Source of the DNA: Arthrobacter bambusae
Lineage (GTDB): Bacteria > Actinomycetota > Actinomycetes > Actinomycetales > Micrococcaceae
Direction of reading: 5' to 3'
Assembly: GCF_022606295.1 (NCBI RefSeq)
Contig: NZ_JAHHZS010000025.1
Coordinates: 1-63,234, forward strand
DNA length: 63,234 nt
Numbering within the stretch: position 1 is the stretch's first letter; the number at the start of each line of letters is the position of its first letter. Positions 62,583 to 63,234 of this stretch are shown here, piece after piece. A model generated the notes under the pieces. It was not told the DNA's origin. It ran no database searches and saw only the letters and a program-made list of their open reading frames with translations. The position numbers and the translations under genes are program-made.

Positions 62583-63059
62583 TCACGCCGGCTTGAACCG
62601 CGAGGCTACCGACTCACGCGTCCTCGCCACATCAACGTCGCCGGCTGTCTGCTCCATAAGCACTTTGGCCAACCGTTTCGGCCAAAGCACGTGAACGCCA
62701 CGAGTCGGGAACGCGCCCCCGATCAGGGGCCAGTCTGCTTCGATGAAGCACATCGCCCCGGTGACCGGAACATCCCCGACGAGGTCGCGCACGACGTCGA
62801 CCTGTTTGAGCACCCCATCGACCAGTTTCGTGCAATCACGGCGGCCAACGAGGAGCTTCTCGACGCGTGGGCGAAGGATGCCGCCCTCGATCTTCAGCTC
62901 AGGCCGTCCCTTGTACCGCTTGGCATCAATCACCCAGATTTCACCGGGAGTGATGGCGATGTGGTCGATGTTGGCCTTCGAGCCCAGGATGCGCCGGTCG
63001 TGGAGGACAGCCAGGCCATCGGTGAAAGCACCCGCAACTGACCTGTAGCGCAGTCCCGG
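62583..63059 (-). pseudogene. 5'-truncated NERD (nuclease-related) domain gene
   Basis: The readable frame gives LAVLHDRRILGSKANIDHIA then ITPGEIWVIDAKRYKGRP, matching the NERD domain's core (HDRR, D-H-I, V-I-D-A-K), then a normal C-terminal half ending ...SRFKPA. The frame opens right after a stop at 63060-63062 and has no ATG, GTG or TTG before the core, and the usual N-terminal helix (GExxV...) is missing. Only a GTG at 62933, inside the domain, could initiate. This is therefore a remnant. Sequence upstream to 63180 shows no coding similarity. Confidence 0.75.
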
Positions 63060-63180
63060 TCAAGGATCCCTTAGCGGGATACGTGGGTCACAATGCCGCC
63101 GACAAGTGGGCTCAGAGGACGCTAAGAACAGTTGCAGACGGTCTACCACACAGTCAGTGTTTGGCGGGCTGCGTAGGGTG

Positions 63181-63234
63181 ATGGCCGCCCCTCCTCCTAG
63201 GCGCGACAGCGGCTACATCAGTGAGGGTTTGATC
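63181..63234 (+). CDS. Possible start of a gene cut by the window edge
   Basis: From ATG 63181 the frame reads MAAPPPRRDSGYISEGLI and is open to the last base. A GTG directly before and a weak TAGGG upstream are compatible with initiation. Too short to assign; coding status is uncertain. Confidence 0.25.
   Translation, partial: MAAPPPRRDSGYISEGLI

Overview
The window is chromosomal DNA of a high-GC Gram-positive actinobacterium, most likely an Arthrobacter-type member of the Micrococcaceae. The evidence is the GC-rich third codon positions, frequent GTG/TTG starts, an actinobacterial MoeZ, the sigE / anti-sigma / tatB / mrp block, DapD of the actinobacterial type, the DUF3107 and DUF3117 families, and the DUF3090 / SCO1664 pair. 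All assignments come from reading the sequence and recalling family motifs; no database search was run.

Layout. 1-250: two copies of a 123-bp repeat carrying a palindromic GGACAT/ATGTCC element. 265-9078: SDR oxidoreductase, moeZ, a TetR regulator, DUF3107, a pterin dehydratase, the thiO-thiS-thiG operon behind a TPP riboswitch, divergent thiE, and an RNB ribonuclease. 9367-14466: DEAD-box helicase, orphan DNA methyltransferase, PHP phosphoesterase, aminopeptidase P. 14553-21674: GSP17M-like protein, MgtE/CBS protein, DUF1003 protein, Mrp, TatB, the anti-sigma factor, SigE, an O-methyltransferase and DUF3117. 21906-24404: membrane mannosyltransferase, DivIVA-domain protein, LOG-family protein, followed by a decayed gluD-like permease fragment. 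24723-33406: lysine biosynthesis (dapE, dapD, dapC), galE, citrate synthase, ferredoxin.

33543-35100 is an accessory pocket. It holds a 14-bp minisatellite and two GGACAT/ATGTCC arrays flanking a DUF559 (Vsr-like) putative nuclease. 35100-39375: MFS exporter with a divergent ArsR-type regulator, a small membrane protein and typA. 39672-52701: two consecutive complete oligopeptide ABC transporters (A-B-C-DF order, all minus strand), the upstream one interrupted by an opposite-strand PH-like membrane gene. 53070-63234 is a patchwork of lineage-specific genes: a condensation-domain/GNAT fusion, an alpha/beta hydrolase, a HigBA toxin-antitoxin pair with a double operator, a phosphatase / DUF3090 / SCO1664 trio without its usual mshC, a secreted internally duplicated protein, and a 5'-truncated NERD gene.

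The best candidate for something undescribed is the GGACAT/ATGTCC element family. Seven-base half-sites sit at strict 29-bp spacing, direct on each side and inverted about a GGACATA-N7-TATGTCC core. They occur at three places here, two of which bracket the DUF559 nuclease-like gene. The condensation-GNAT fusion is the most unusual single protein.
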